DNA of 64,000 nt from Limnanthes douglasii subsp. nivea. Lineage: Eukaryota > Streptophyta > Magnoliopsida > Brassicales > Limnanthaceae. A model generated the notes under the pieces. That model was not told the origin of the DNA, did no database searches, and saw nothing but the letters and a program-made list of their open reading frames with translations. The position numbers were made by a program, and so were the translations under genes. This document shows, piece after piece, positions 22,346 to 33,419 of this stretch (position 1 is the stretch's first letter; every line of letters begins with the position of its first letter). The stretch spans positions 215,380,029 through 215,444,028 of the forward strand of contig JAUPFV010000002.1 in NCBI GenBank assembly GCA_036936605.1. Direction: 5' to 3'.

Positions 22346-23699
22346 AAAAAACAGTCAGTCTATAACCTGATATTTTCCAAACAAACCGCGTGCAGCTATT
22401 TACTTTCATGTTCCTCCTTTGGTAGGTTTTGAAAGGTCCACTATGTCTTACTGAGGCTGAAAGGAAGGCATTCAGAGGAGCAGTATATAGTGGATATGCA
22501 TATATTTAATCAATTTCACCAGAAGAAAGACCAAAGAAAAGGAAGAAAATTGCAGCCCCAAAAACAAAGAAACTTGCATCACATAAACAGAAAGAATCCA
22601 ATCAGGTGATATCAGTCAGACCCCAACCACAAACATCCCCCGACCAGTGATTCCAACAACGTCGATCTACAGATCCCAGCAGGAGGCCGAGGACGAGGGC
22701 ACCACTAGTATGAGTGACACGATTGATAATTTTGTCCTCAAACGCAGAGCGACTACTCCAAAGAAGTCTGGAACTGTAGGTACATCGAAGCGTTTGAAGA
22801 TGTACAACGATAAGAACAAGTACCAGCGGAAGATAGACAAACAGGCGAAATAAGTAAGTATGAAATTGAGCCTTACATAAACGTAGATTTAATCGCTATA
22901 ATCAACACAGAATATGTTATAATACGTCTGCTATTAATTTTTCAGCTGGAAGAATTAAAATTGAAGATAGCGGAGCTTGAAGCACAACAACTACGTAATG
23001 CTCTCTCTCAGCCAATTTACCAGATTGGAAACCCTGCAAAGGAGGAGAGACCTGGACTACCAACATTTCCATCTGAAGCGGTGTCCACTGAATTTCAGGC
23101 GTTTGTGCCAGCTGAAATTCAGGATAATGACCCAAATCAGGACGGGAAAATGCAGGATGTTGAAAAGCATGATGGAGTATTGCCGGAAGATAATGATGAT
23201 GATGGGAACCATTCACCCGTACCGGTACCATCGGCGAAAATTATAGTTTTATAAAAAGAGGCAGATGAGCCATCTAAACAAAGATAGGAAGAGTTATTTG
23301 TATCCACAAAGACGAATACCACAGAGAGACAGACAGACAAGTCTCCTCCTACACAGGAGGCAGCGACAGGTCTGAGTCCTCCAAAGGAGAAAGAAAGACA
23401 TGAGTCTCTTGCAAATGACCGGCAGCTCATACTTCACATGGCAGAGGAGGTAGGCTGCCAAAAAAACAGAGCTAAGGAGGTAGAAGCTCGTGAGAAGGAA
23501 GTGGCAGCGGAAGAATCTGGACGTACATACGCAGATAGTCGTGAAGATGTAAGTGGATCGAAAGTACACTAAGATTCAAATATCTTAATATATTATTGTG
23601 ATGAAATTGTCTCTCTACTAATGTTTATTGTTGTATACATATTCAAACAAAATCAGTGCATGTATTTAAAATAGTCAGGGGTTTTCTTATTGTATACAT

Positions 23700-23935
23700 A
23701 TTCAAACAACTTGCATTAGGATAATTTTCAAACAAATTTCAGGACTGTTGTGTAGTCCAAACAATTCTCAGGATATCCTGAGACTTGTTCTATATTCTAT
23801 TGATCTGGGTATCATACAGATCTCATGGTATTATTCGAGTTGTTTGATATTCTAATCTCAAACAACTCCCAGGTTAACATGCAACCTGTTTGATATTCTG
23901 ATCTCAGGTTAGCATGCGAATGGTTTACAACTCAG
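23700..23935. repeat. Palindrome cluster before the Gln-rich exon
   Basis: Copies at 23757-23791 (CAATTCTCAGGATATCCTGAG core) and 23862-23893, plus half sites at 23700 and 23905. They are confined to the intron. Confidence 0.8.
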
Positions 23936-23992
23936 ACTGCAGTATGCTTAACCCCTCCACCTTTTTATTTTGAATTTTGTATGAAACATTAG

Positions 23993-24403
23993 GCCGACAG
24001 ACAACACCCAGAAGAAGAACAACAAAATCAAGGTGCGCAACAACAACAACAACAACAACAACAACAAGAACAATAACAACAACAGCAACAAGAACAACAA
24101 CAACACCCACAAGAAGAACAAGAACAACAGAATCAAGAAGAACAAGAACAACAACACATAGCCTTGGCAAAAAGAGAAAGGCTAACACAAAACGTAGCTC
24201 CAGAAGAGTCAGAATCTGTCAATCCCTGTAAGAAGCTGGAAATACTTAGCCAGAGAGAAGCACCGTTAGAAGACCAAATGCGAGACGAAAATGTACCTCA
24301 AAAACCAACAATAGACTACAAAAAGTCAGAATTGCTATGCCAAAGTGAAATTGTAGTACCAGTACCGAATCAACCGCAAAACATAGAAGGCCAAACTCCA
24401 TAG
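23993..24403 (+). CDS. Gln-rich exon of the MULE Ulp1-type gene
   Basis: It starts after an intron ending ATTAG and encodes EEEQQNQG, then ten Gln from a CAA run (24038-24067). A TAA follows at 24074-24076, then more QQQ/EQ repeats and a hydrophilic segment (LAKRERLTQNVAPEES) to a stop at 24401. The CAA run is a microsatellite that could expand. One stop in an otherwise open 411-base exon suggests recent decay. Confidence 0.5.
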
Positions 24404-24689
24404 TCGAATGATAACACAATATGTTTACCTGATCCATCTATTGATGGTATTTACACTAAAGTTTAAACACATTTTTAAATGAAATTGATAATGTTGAGTT
24501 CGACGGTGTAATACAACGGTCTTTGGAGAATATGTCGGAGGATGACATAAATGATTTTTACCGATACGATCTAGAGATTATGCCGAAGCAGTCAACGACA
24601 TTGGTTGTCGTTGACCGTGTGGTAAATACTATTTCATATGATTTTTTCAGCATGTCATGGGACTTGTGTGGATGTATATTACGAGTTAT

Positions 24690-24888
24690 AAACAAACCTC
24701 AGGATATCCTGAGATTTTTTCAACATTCTATTTTATCGGAAACTCAAACAATTCGCATGTTATCCTGAGATATGTTTGGCATTCTATTTAATTGGAAACT
24801 CAAACAATTCCCATGTGTCTTGATAGTTGTTTGGTATTATATTCAATTAGAACTCAAACAATTCGCATGTTATCCTGCGAATTGTTTG
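24690..24888. repeat. Palindrome cluster, four copies in a row
   Basis: Copies at about 24693-24727, 24744-24778, 24800-24833 and 24855-24888. The last has perfect 13-bp arms CAAACAATTCGCA. Spacers of about 20-25 bases contain ATTCTATTT.AATT.GGAAACT. Confidence 0.85.
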
Positions 24889-25799
24889 GGGAAGTTAATA
24901 TTATGATGCCTGAAACACTCTCTTTTAATTTTTATTATTTTATAAGTTCAAGTCAAGTAAAAGACAAAGGAGCCTAATTTTAATCTACTGACACCAACAC
25001 AACATTCAGAGGCAGAGGAAGAAGAAGAGATAATTATAACAGAACGTCCAGCGCCACAAGTAACTCTCATCGAGTGGCCAAAGAGAACATATACAACTAA
25101 CCGTATCGATGTCGGTGAATACCAAAAAATACAAATAATTAAAGCCAGTGTAGACTCCATCAATCCAGTAGTATGGAATTTACCATCGTCCAAGTTTGCT
25201 TACAGAATTAGTGTGCAAATGACTGATGTGCTAGCGCTACCTTTTGAACTGGAGCTGGACGTAAAGGTATCCAATTGTCAACCAACTCTCTTGAATGTTT
25301 CAAACAAGTCTCATATATTTGACGTAAATAAACAATTCATTTCATAGGTTGTGGACGCTTGGATTCAAAAGATGCTCAAAGAAGTTAATTTCAAAGTTCC
25401 ATGAAAAACTGTTCCAGGAGTGAAATATGACTGCATACAGATTTCGGGCATGACTACTGTAAGTTTAGTTATAAACTAAAAAAACCTCGCATGTTCTCGT
25501 TGTAATGTACTCTTGCTTGAATGCAACATCAAATGGAAATGGGAGCTGAAATAAAAAATTTACTCGACGATATTTTTAGCAAAGTGGATGGAAACTACAA
25601 CCTCATCCTCATCTTAATATGTAGCAAGAAGCAGGATCAAGTCAACCATTGGACGTTGCTCGTTATTGATGTAGACGCCATGACGACAACAAACTACAAC
25701 CCACTACTGCCTAAAATCAAAGCACAGGACTACACAACAAAGACACCAACACAACTGGTAAAACTCCTAACTGCTACAATTACTGTTAAACACATTTTA

Positions 25800-26030
25800 A
25801 AAATAATGCTCATGATATCATGCGAATTGTGCCCAAATCAGTTGTATTTAAATGCAAAAAAATCTCAGGGTTTCTTGAGATTTGTTTGCAACTAAAAGTC
25901 CTCAGATTTGTTTGAAAATGTAATACGTTGGATTCCATACAATTCGCAGCATATCCTGAGATTTGTTCGCAACACTTTTGGATTGGTTTGCCAAACAATT
26001 CCCAATATAGGCTGCGAATTGTTTGACATC
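25800..26030. repeat. Palindrome cluster after the Ulp1 exon
   Basis: Copies near 25864-25893, 25934-25973 and 25992-26025 (CAAACAATTCCCA...TGCGAATTGTTTG), in presumed intron sequence. Confidence 0.8.
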
Positions 26031-26536
26031 CACAGTATAAGTATTTGTGGTGATTTCTGACATGAATTATTATAACCATATCAAGTATTTACTGATTTCT
26101 TGTAATTTTTTGGTGTATATAGAGTTTTTCTGTTTCAGAAATGTGCAATGTATGAAATTTTCGAACTGACATTAAAGAACAGTGGGTATTTGGACAATTT
26201 GCATCATTCTTTGATATATACAGAAAACAATATTTTAACTAAACAATTCGCATCTTATCCTGATATAGGCTGAGAAAACTACCACTAAAACAAATATAGG
26301 GTGAGAAAACTACCACTAAAATAGTTCGTATCTTATCCTGATATAAATTAAATAATTCAAAATCATCGTTGAAGAATACGAAGAGGCTATGGCGTCCGCC
26401 TTGGTAAATGTTAAGTGCATTAAGCACGCAAAAATCTATCTAATCACCATAGCCCATTAATTGTTGATTAGACAAGGAGGCTATGTAATGATTAATATAG
26501 CCACACCACCTTATAACCTCAGACTCCCCCAATGAC

Positions 26537-26543
26537 TATAAAT
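26537..26543 (+). promoter_or_regulatory. TATA box of the small MULE gene
   Basis: TATAAAT, 80 bases before the ATG at 26623, in a setting (CCCCCAATGACTATAAATAAC) typical of plant core promoters. Confidence 0.55.
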
Positions 26544-26622
26544 AACTTTAGTAACCAGAGGCTAATTTAAAAACAAACTCTATATTTTTAAACACTTTTT
26601 ACATCTTCAATTTCCAATCGTC

Positions 26623-27006
26623 ATGTCAACTTCCACTTCCTCTGGTTCCTTAGGTGACTCCTGGTCTTCCATAACCACCAATATAAGCTCAGACTTAATC
26701 ACTTTGGCGACACCACCAAACAACGCAACCTCTGTTATGAAGTTTGATATCAAGGATTACTTTTCTGCTGACTCTGAACCACTTGAAGTGGTTCCCCTGG
26801 TTGCTGCACCTCAGCCAACAGAGGTTCCAACTCAGAGTGTAGAGGTTCCAAACAGGAAAATGAAGAGGGAGGACGATACTGGTCAATCGAGGACCAAATA
26901 TGTAAGCATAATGGACGCAGATAACGAGGAGGAAGAGCACAATGGAAAGGCTGATGATCAGCATGAAGAGAAGAAAGAAGGTGAAAAATCCTCTAGTGAT
27001 GACTGA
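26623..27006 (+). CDS. Small acidic Ser/Thr-rich protein inside the MULE (unknown)
   Basis: 127 codons from a clear ATG (GTCATGTC) to TGA. It starts MSTSTSSGSLGDSWSS, has a Pro/Val/Glu middle (EVPTQSVEVPNRKMKRE) and ends in a Glu/Asp/Lys-rich tail (DNEEEEHNGKADDQ...SSSDD). There are no signal peptide, membrane segments or recognisable catalytic motifs. It has its own TATA box and an A/T-rich leader, and the 3' side has TTTGTAA and AATGAAA-type polyadenylation-like words. It lies between the Ulp1-type gene (same strand) and the transposase gene (converging). I do not recognise it; it could be an extra MULE gene or a captured host fragment. Confidence 0.55.
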   Translation: MSTSTSSGSLGDSWSSITTNISSDLITLATPPNNATSVMKFDIKDYFSADSEPLEVVPLVAAPQPTEVPTQSVEVPNRKMKREDDTGQSRTKYVSIMDADNEEEEHNGKADDQHEEKKEGEKSSSDD

Positions 27007-27179
27007 TAGTGTCTGCTTTTGTTTTTTTGTTTTTTGGAATGAAACTAACAAACACTAAAGGTTGTAGTAATTGTTTGAAACTTGTTAGTGCATGAAGCCT
27101 GTAATCCTTTTTTGTAATCCATTTTTTGTATAAAATTTTAATCATATGTGAATGTGTGAACGTTAAACAATGCAAAAAA

Positions 27180-27780
27180 TTCGCACCCTATTAGTAGTCT
27201 CAAACAACTCTCTGGAGACCATGCGCGTTATTTGCAAATATTAGCGAAGATCTAAATAATTTGCATCCTGTCGGAGTTGCAAACAACTCGCATGAAAACC
27301 TGAGATGTTGTTTGCAATATTATTCCTACAGATAGTGGAGATGCACACAATTCACATCCTATTGGAAGTAACAAACAACTCTCAGGGAATCCTGGGAGTT
27401 GTTTTCAACATTATATCCAGGTAATGGAGATGCAAACAATTCGCATTCTGTTGGATTTGCAAACAACTCTCATGGAAACCTGAGATGTTGTTTGCAATAT
27501 TATACCTAGATAGTGGAGATGCAAACAATTCACATTCTATTGGGAATTGCAAACAAATCTCAGGACGACATGTGAGTTGGTTACAATATTATACCCAGAT
27601 ATTTTATGCAACTCTATAAATTGGAAAAGCAAACAATTCGCAATACCAAATGATTGAAACAACTCTCAAGAATCCCTGAGAGATGTTTGCAATATGATAT
27701 CAAGATATTGCACACAATTCTCAATAGTAAATGCGAATTGCATGCAACTCGCGGTGTTTCTTGCGAATTGCGTAAAACTA
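27180..27780. repeat. 89-bp tandem array built from palindrome copies
   Basis: GGAGATGC anchors recur at 27337, 27426 and 27515 (89 bases apart), with a looser unit near 27623. Each unit holds an AACAATTCGCATTCT half site and a full ACAACTCTCA...TGAGATGTTGTTTG palindrome. It lies in the gap between the 3' ends of the small gene and the transposase gene. Confidence 0.8.
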
Positions 27781-27969
27781 TGTTCCTTGAAGTTACTTGG
27801 GAAAAATAGTTATATTAACCAAACACCTAGCATTTCATTACTGTAATACAAATAAAAAAATATATGTGTAAATGAACAAACAATTGTAAACATGTTTATT
27901 TTATTGTCCACAACAATAACCGTATTACAAATCAATGTGGCCAACGAGAACTATCCACAACAAGAATTA

Positions 27970-30527
27970 TCTCTAAACTGGAACATCACAAGTCCTCCTA
28001 TTATGGCCTGATTTCGAACAACGGCCACACCTCAACTGCTTGGTTGGGGTTTATCCTCTAGAGGGGATTCAATTTTTCTTAGGCTTTGCGGAACGTCTTT
28101 TAGCATTCAGAACCAGAATTTCAACAAACGAATGATCGTTAGCGTTGGACCCTTCCCCAAAATCGGTTATAGCTGGTATGCTGAAAGAGTAACTTTCCAT
28201 GTAATTCTTAACCGTAGTAAAGGGATCTTGGTCGGTATACTGTATTGCCGCTAAAGCGTGAGGACATGAAAAACACTCTTGTTTCCATGATTCGCAAAAA
28301 AAATTAAAATCTAACAGATTAGCAACAGCCACGTGATTTGAAAAGACTTCGAACATGGCGGTAGACAACTTACGTACTACCCAAGTTCCGCACATTTTAA
28401 CACTATGCTTTAGCTTCTTCTCATACTCGGGGACCAAATTAGTACTCCAGCTTAACCCCTCTTCGTATCTTCGTGAAACTTGAGTCATAAGCAAGACTCA
28501 GATCTAGTCAATAAACTCAACAATGGGTAGGCCGCAATTTTTTTGATCTGATTGTTAAAAGATTCCGCCACAGTAGAACCCATAGACCCATATCGTTTCC
28601 CTTTAACGTAAGCCTACGCATACTTATCTGGGGGTAAATTAACAAGAAAATCACTCATTCTGTCACCACCTTCATATAAAAAATTTGTTAGTATATCTTT
28701 AAAAAGCTCTCGACTGGGAGCATAAGAAAAACAATAGAAGAAATTCAACATCATTTTTATAGTATCTGTTAGTGTGTTCCAATTTGGATTTCAAATTCTG
28801 CATGAGATGTAAATAACAGAACGCATGATAGCAGTTTGGATACAAGACAAAAACAACATTAACGATACCATAATGGTCTAAAATAAATGTGATTTGGCGC
28901 TCCAACAAATGAGGTTTCAAACACCCCCAAAACCACATCCAATAGTCACAAACTTCAATGCTAACTATACCAAGAGAAACATGGAATAGTCCTGACAAAA
29001 GGAACCTCAAATGAACAATATAATAGAACTCAAGCATGTAAAAAATGTAAACAATTTGCATGATTGCCTGAGAGTTGCTTTCAAATATGAGGATATCCTG
29101 GGAGTTGTGCACAAATATAGACTGCGAATTGCGTACAACCATAAGCTGCGAATTATTCACAGTTTTATGTCTACAATAGCTTAATTCGCATCCTCCCATG
29201 AGAGTTGTCTGAAAATCAAGTTACTGCCCAATTCGCATCCTCTCATGAGATTTGTTCTGAAATCTCAGGTTTCCCTTGAGAGTTGTGTGCAACTATAAGA
29301 TGCGAATTGTTTACAAATTTCTAACAAAACATCCTAATTATTCAGATTAAATATTTAAATGAAACTAACCGTTGTCGCCGTCCTTTGCTACAGCAGTAAG
29401 CAAGGTACCCTTATACTTGCCATATAAGGGGGTTCCATCGACAAACAAAATTGGATGACATGAATGGAAACCCTGAAGTGATGAACCAAATGCTACAAAA
29501 CAACGCTTGAAGCGGTTTCCAGCTGATAACTCAAACCGACAGTCTGTAGTAATATCGCAGCTCTTCAATCGTTTGAAGTACCAGCTTAGTAAACTAAAAA
29601 AACTTGATATATCTCCAAAAAATACCCTCCTTGATTTCTCTAAAGCATTCCATGGCAAACGGTAAGAGATGTCAAGACCGTAATTTTGTTTGATAGTCAG
29701 TTGTATGGTTTTGGCTGTCAACGAATGACAGGTCCGAAGAGAATCTTGAATTTCCTCCGCAATCAAATCCGATGTCAAATGCATATGCCGCTTATGCTTC
29801 TGGGAGAATACGAGACTGCAAGTATGGTGCAGAACATACTTCTTGATCGTCATCAAGCCGGTGCTGGAATCAATAGTTGCATAAAGTCTCCATTTGCATT
29901 CGCTTGTGAATTTATTTTCACAATAAGCAGTGATCTTGTTTGCTGTGTTGTACAGGTATTTGAAAGCAAAACCATGCTCTAAAGCAAACTTGCACAAAGA
30001 TAACATGAGACCTGCAACACCTTCTTTAAAATCTTGACTCACTCCTGTAATAGCATCAGCCCAACCAGCAGTAGCAAGCTGTTTTTTCTCTGATCAGAAT
30101 TAACTAAACCGTTACTAATCTCCCCGCTAACTAGTTGATTAAGAGATGATTCTCCCAAACTTATGGTACACTCTTTACACTTTACACCATAACCCTTACC
30201 ACTAGAACTCTTATCACCAGAACTCTTTTCACCAGAACACTTATCACCAGAACCTTTATCGAAGACGTGTTGTTCTATGAGAAAACTAACCTATTTTAAA
30301 AGATCCAAATCAAGATATAACAATAACCCAACAAAATCTTTATGGTTATTAAAGAAACAATTATTATGATCCCCGCATGAGTAGGTAATTAGGTAGTCAC
30401 CTGTGACAAGCTCCTCCCATGTGTTCTCTACATACTCTTGGATACTTTGAAAGCTTTCAAACTCCGTGAAAGGCACAACTGCGGTCTGGTGACCATGTTT
30501 AAAAATACAAACTCGTGATTTAGACAT
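27970..30527 (-). pseudogene. MuDR-type transposase gene
   Basis: ATG at 30527 (MSKSRVCIFKHGHQ). It then has four SSGDK-like pentapeptide repeats (~30260-30190) and a DBD_Tnp_Mut-like domain (30010-29840, CENKFTSECKWRLYAT...HHTC). The MULE catalytic domain starts HPILFVDGTPLYGKYKGTLL (~29460). An intron (~29360-29050) carries palindrome copies. The next exon has WMWFWGCLKPHLLERQITF and YPNCYHAFCYLHLMQNL. Then come AESFNNQIKK (28560), a SWIM-type finger ending CFSCPHALAAI (~28250) and a knuckle CGRCSKSGHNRRTC (~28020). It would cut and insert the element. A frameshift near 30050, a TAG in place of a codon near 28617 and stops after 28069 indicate decay. Confidence 0.8.
29040..29330. repeat. 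Palindrome copies in the transposase intron
   Basis: Half and full sites such as ACTGCGAATTGCGTACAACC, AATTCGCATCCTCCCATGAGAGTTGT and CTCAGGTTTCCCTTGAGAGTTGTGTG. They show the family is present in introns of both oppositely oriented MULE genes. Confidence 0.7.
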
Positions 30528-30589
30528 ACCTTATCCTGCACTGAACTCGCTATTAGTTATTAATTCCAAAAAACAGTGCAAGTTATTAG

Positions 30590-31010
30590 TTACTGCACTG
30601 AGAAACTCGCATCTTCTCCCGCGAGTTGTGTATAACTATAAGGTGCGAATTATTCACAATTTTAGTCTACAATTGACTAATTTGCATCCTCTCTTGAGAG
30701 TTGTTTGCAAATCAAGTACTTGTACACTCACACATGGACAAAATGTAAACAGTTCGCAATTGTGCCTGAGAGTTGTTCTCAACTATTGAATTTCTTGAGA
30801 GTTATTTGCAACTCTTAGATTTCCTGATAGTTGTTTGTAACTCTTATAATTGTAATTCGCAGGATATCATGAGAGATGCAAGCAATTCTCATGAAACCCT
30901 GAGAATTGGTAACACAACTCGCATCTTCCTCATTAGGTACATCACACAATTCGCATCTTCTACGTTAAAAATCATAGACAATTCACATCTTTTGTCGGGA
31001 ATGTCTGGAC
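30590..31010. repeat. Palindrome copies upstream of the transposase gene
   Basis: Degenerate copies between the transposase start and the right inverted repeat, for example AACTCGCATCTTCTCCCGCGAGTTGT near 30602 and TGCATCCTCTCTTGAGAGTTGTTTG near 30690, plus half sites to about 31000. Confidence 0.7.
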
Positions 31011-31564
31011 AACTAAAACTCATAGTCTACACATGTTTCACGTTCAAAATCAATATCTAATATACTAAAAATGAGTATATAACTAGTTACACAAGAATTA
31101 ACGAGAAACATTAACAAAATTAGCACAGATCACTATAACAAAAAAAACCAGAGAAAAGCTCGAATAAAATTTACTAAGAACATAAACAGTAGAATAATAC
31201 TAATTCTAACTCAGAAATCTAACAAATAACTTCGAAATCGGTAGTTAATCACGATTACCTAAAAGCAACACGTAAACTCAAAAACAACAGATATTCCAAC
31301 AATGTCAAATAACGCGTGATTAGCTCCTCCTGTACGTAGAAAATAATGGTTAGATAGATTTTATACGGAACTTACAAAAATATAGAGTCCTTCTAACGCT
31401 CCGATCACCTGAAAATTGTTTCTTGGTGGTTCACAATGGTTTGTAGGCTTTGGTGGTTAGAGCGGCTAACAAATTCAAATCTTTAAAAGTTAGAAAATGA
31501 GGAAGAAAACAGAAAATTCTGCTTATATAGTGGGTAGAGGGTAGTTAGAGTATTAAAATAATGT

Positions 31565-31676
31565 TAGATATTAAGTAGTAATTAGGTAGTTGAGTTAGGT
31601 ATTAAATGATAATAGATCAAACCTTGGATACTAGATGACAATTGAATAGTTGAGTGGGTACTATAGATGCAATTTC
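31565..31676 (-). repeat. MULE right terminal inverted repeat
   Basis: Inverted counterpart of 19949-20060, with the perfect 14-bp core TAGTTGAGTGGGTA at 31647-31660. Confidence 0.75.
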
Positions 31677-32340
31677 CTTTATTTTTATGTATTTTTAAAA
31701 AATATCTTTGAAATATTAAATTTGATTTTTTTTATATCCTATTTATTGTTATTTTTATAAAAAATATACTTTATTTTTATATTTGTTAACAAATATAAAA
31801 ACTAAAAATAAAAATTAAAAACACAAACAAAATAAAAATTAAAAACACAAAAAAAAAAAAGAAACATAAACAAATTAAAAAAACAAAAGAAGCTCACGTA
31901 GTTTTGTTAACTCACTCTTCGTATTTAACAAGTGAATCAACGTTTTTTAAGCTTTTTTTTTTCAGCTAAGACGTAAATCATGTTTATGGAGTGATTTTAA
32001 CATATGTTTTAACACCTTCTTTGTAAATACTCTCAAGTGCCAACATTTTTCCTGCCATCTATATTTTCAAGTGCCTAATAAAATTTAAATTAATTGGTTA
32101 TCAATTAACTAGTTATCGGCTTCATTTGCTTTTAAATCTCCAAGCTTTAAAATAATAAAATATACTTTTAAATTGAAAATTTAAGTTCTCAGCTTAATCT
32201 TTTAACTTTTTATCGAACACGAGTTGATTTATGGTTTTTATTTTATTGCTTGATATGATAATTTCTGTTGAACCAACACGACGTGAGTTTATAAAAATGC
32301 ATATGTTATAAATTTTTTATATTTGTTTATCTGGGTTAAC
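31677..32340. other. AT-rich stretch without genes
   Basis: Homopolymer-rich A/T sequence between the MULE and the first coding trace of LINE2. No ORF, repeat or element end is seen. Confidence 0.55.
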
Positions 32341-33173
32341 CTCAAATATGTTAATTTTAAACTTTGTTTTTCATAAAAGATATAGTTGTTTAGTTGGATG
32401 AAGGCATTTCGATTAAGGATCATCATGATTTGGATAAATTAGATGAAGAGCATTTTAAGTCTAGATTGCATGCTTAACCTAACTCAAATGAACTAAAGGA
32501 ACTTCACAACATTATACTAAAGGTCATTAGCGATTTAAATAACAAAGATCTAATAGAATTACCTTTTTAAGAATATATATTTAATGCAGTCAAAACTTTG
32601 AATTCCAACCGTATTACTGGTGTATATAGATTCAATGGAAAGTTTTTTCAACATTGTTGGGCTATAATTGCTAAAGACCTTCGTGAAGCAATATTTGTCT
32701 TTTTTAATGGTCACCATATTTCTCAAGGCATATATGTCATAACAATATGCTTAATTTTTTAAAGTGGACTCTCCTAAATCTTGGAATGAATTTAGAAAAG
32801 TTAGTTTATGCACAGTTTTTGACAAGATTATTAAAGATTCTGAATGAAAAGTTATCAACTATTCTTCCTAAGATTATATTTGAGGAACAAAGTGCTTTTG
32901 TTAAGGGAATGAATATTCCTGACAATATAATGCTGACTAAAGATATAACACATGAACTAAACATAAAACCAAAGGTGGTAATATGGTGATTAAGATAAAT
33001 ATGACCAAAATATTTGACAGACTTTCATTCACCTTTATACCTAAGAATCTTAGAAGCGTTTGGATTTGATAAAGGGTTTGCAGACATATTTAAGATATCC
33101 ATCAATTCAATATGGTTTTCAATTATAGTAAATGAAGAGCTAAAAGGTTATTTCAAGTCTTGTAAAGGAGTAA
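32340..33173 (+). pseudogene. LINE2 reverse transcriptase, part 1 (5'-truncated L1-type)
   Basis: It encodes NGKFFQHCWAIIAKDLREAI, then ILPKIIFEEQSAFVKGMNIPDNI and, broken by frameshifts, an FDRLS and GYFKSCKGV segment. These match in order the RT of LINE1. No endonuclease precedes it, so LINE2 is probably 5'-truncated as is usual. It stops at the target of LINE1 and resumes at 39063. Confidence 0.8.
33155..33173. repeat. Target duplication of LINE1 (left)
   Basis: AAGTCTTGTAAAGGAGTAA here and AAGTCTTCAAAAGGAGTAA at 39063-39081 (two mismatches). Both encode the KSxKGV part of LINE2's RT, as expected when a LINE inserts. Confidence 0.9.
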
Positions 33174-33419
33174 CTTGCTCTTGCAAAGAAAATGAAACAA
33201 GTTGTATTGGACAAAGGGTGACAATTCAAGAATTGAGTTTTCTCCAAGAATGAGTTACAGTTCAAGAATTCTCAAGAATGGAACACTATCTTAATACTAC
33301 TCTTTGCTTCTGATTATTGCCCTTGATTATGGAGGATGAATAATGCTCTTCTCCGGGTCACAGATCGTCTGATCATGATAAGCGATTCCCTCGTCTAAAT
33401 TTTCGACCATATCAACCTA

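Larger units (their letters stand above)
20930..26200 (+). pseudogene. MULE-borne multi-exon gene with Ulp1/C48 protease segment
   Basis: A chain of coding pieces on plus is separated by introns with plausible splice sites. Pieces include AELQKKKFYSNIQWVVKRFS (~21130), LLILFLCSTLLYSVSGDV...YNWSESIAFKLF (~21570-21720), an exon from 22946 after TTTTTCAG, a Gln-rich exon (23993-24403, intron acceptor ATTAG), and 25521-25760 with NHWTLLVIDVDA, the His-Trp motif of Ulp1-like cysteine proteases. The earlier exons resemble the DUF1985-type region often joined to Ulp1 in these elements (by eye). I cannot find the catalytic Cys exon, and a TAA at 24074 interrupts the poly-Q, so the copy is probably inactive. 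Confidence 0.6.
19949..31676. mobile_element. Mutator-like element (MULE) with Ulp1-type gene
   Basis: The left end GAAAAGTAC...TACCCACTCAACTA and the reverse complement of the right end GAAATTGC...TACCCACTCAACTA match, with a perfect 14-bp core (19965-19978 and 31647-31660) and degenerate similarity for about 100 bases further in. Inside lie a MuDR-type transposase gene (minus), a multi-exon gene with a Ulp1/C48 protease segment (plus) and a small acidic ORF. This matches the known class of plant MULEs that carry Ulp1-like genes (Kaonashi-type). The 9-bp target duplication could not be resolved in T-rich flanks. Confidence 0.85.

Noticed and set aside
23925..24188. Minus-strand frame rich in Val and Leu that looks like a membrane protein.
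   Set aside because: It is the complement of the CAA/poly-Q microsatellite exon; the hydrophobic run is an artefact of the repeat.
20820..31010. CRISPR-like array from the repeated palindromes.
   Set aside because: Spacing is irregular, copies are degenerate, many lie in introns and the context is a eukaryotic transposon.
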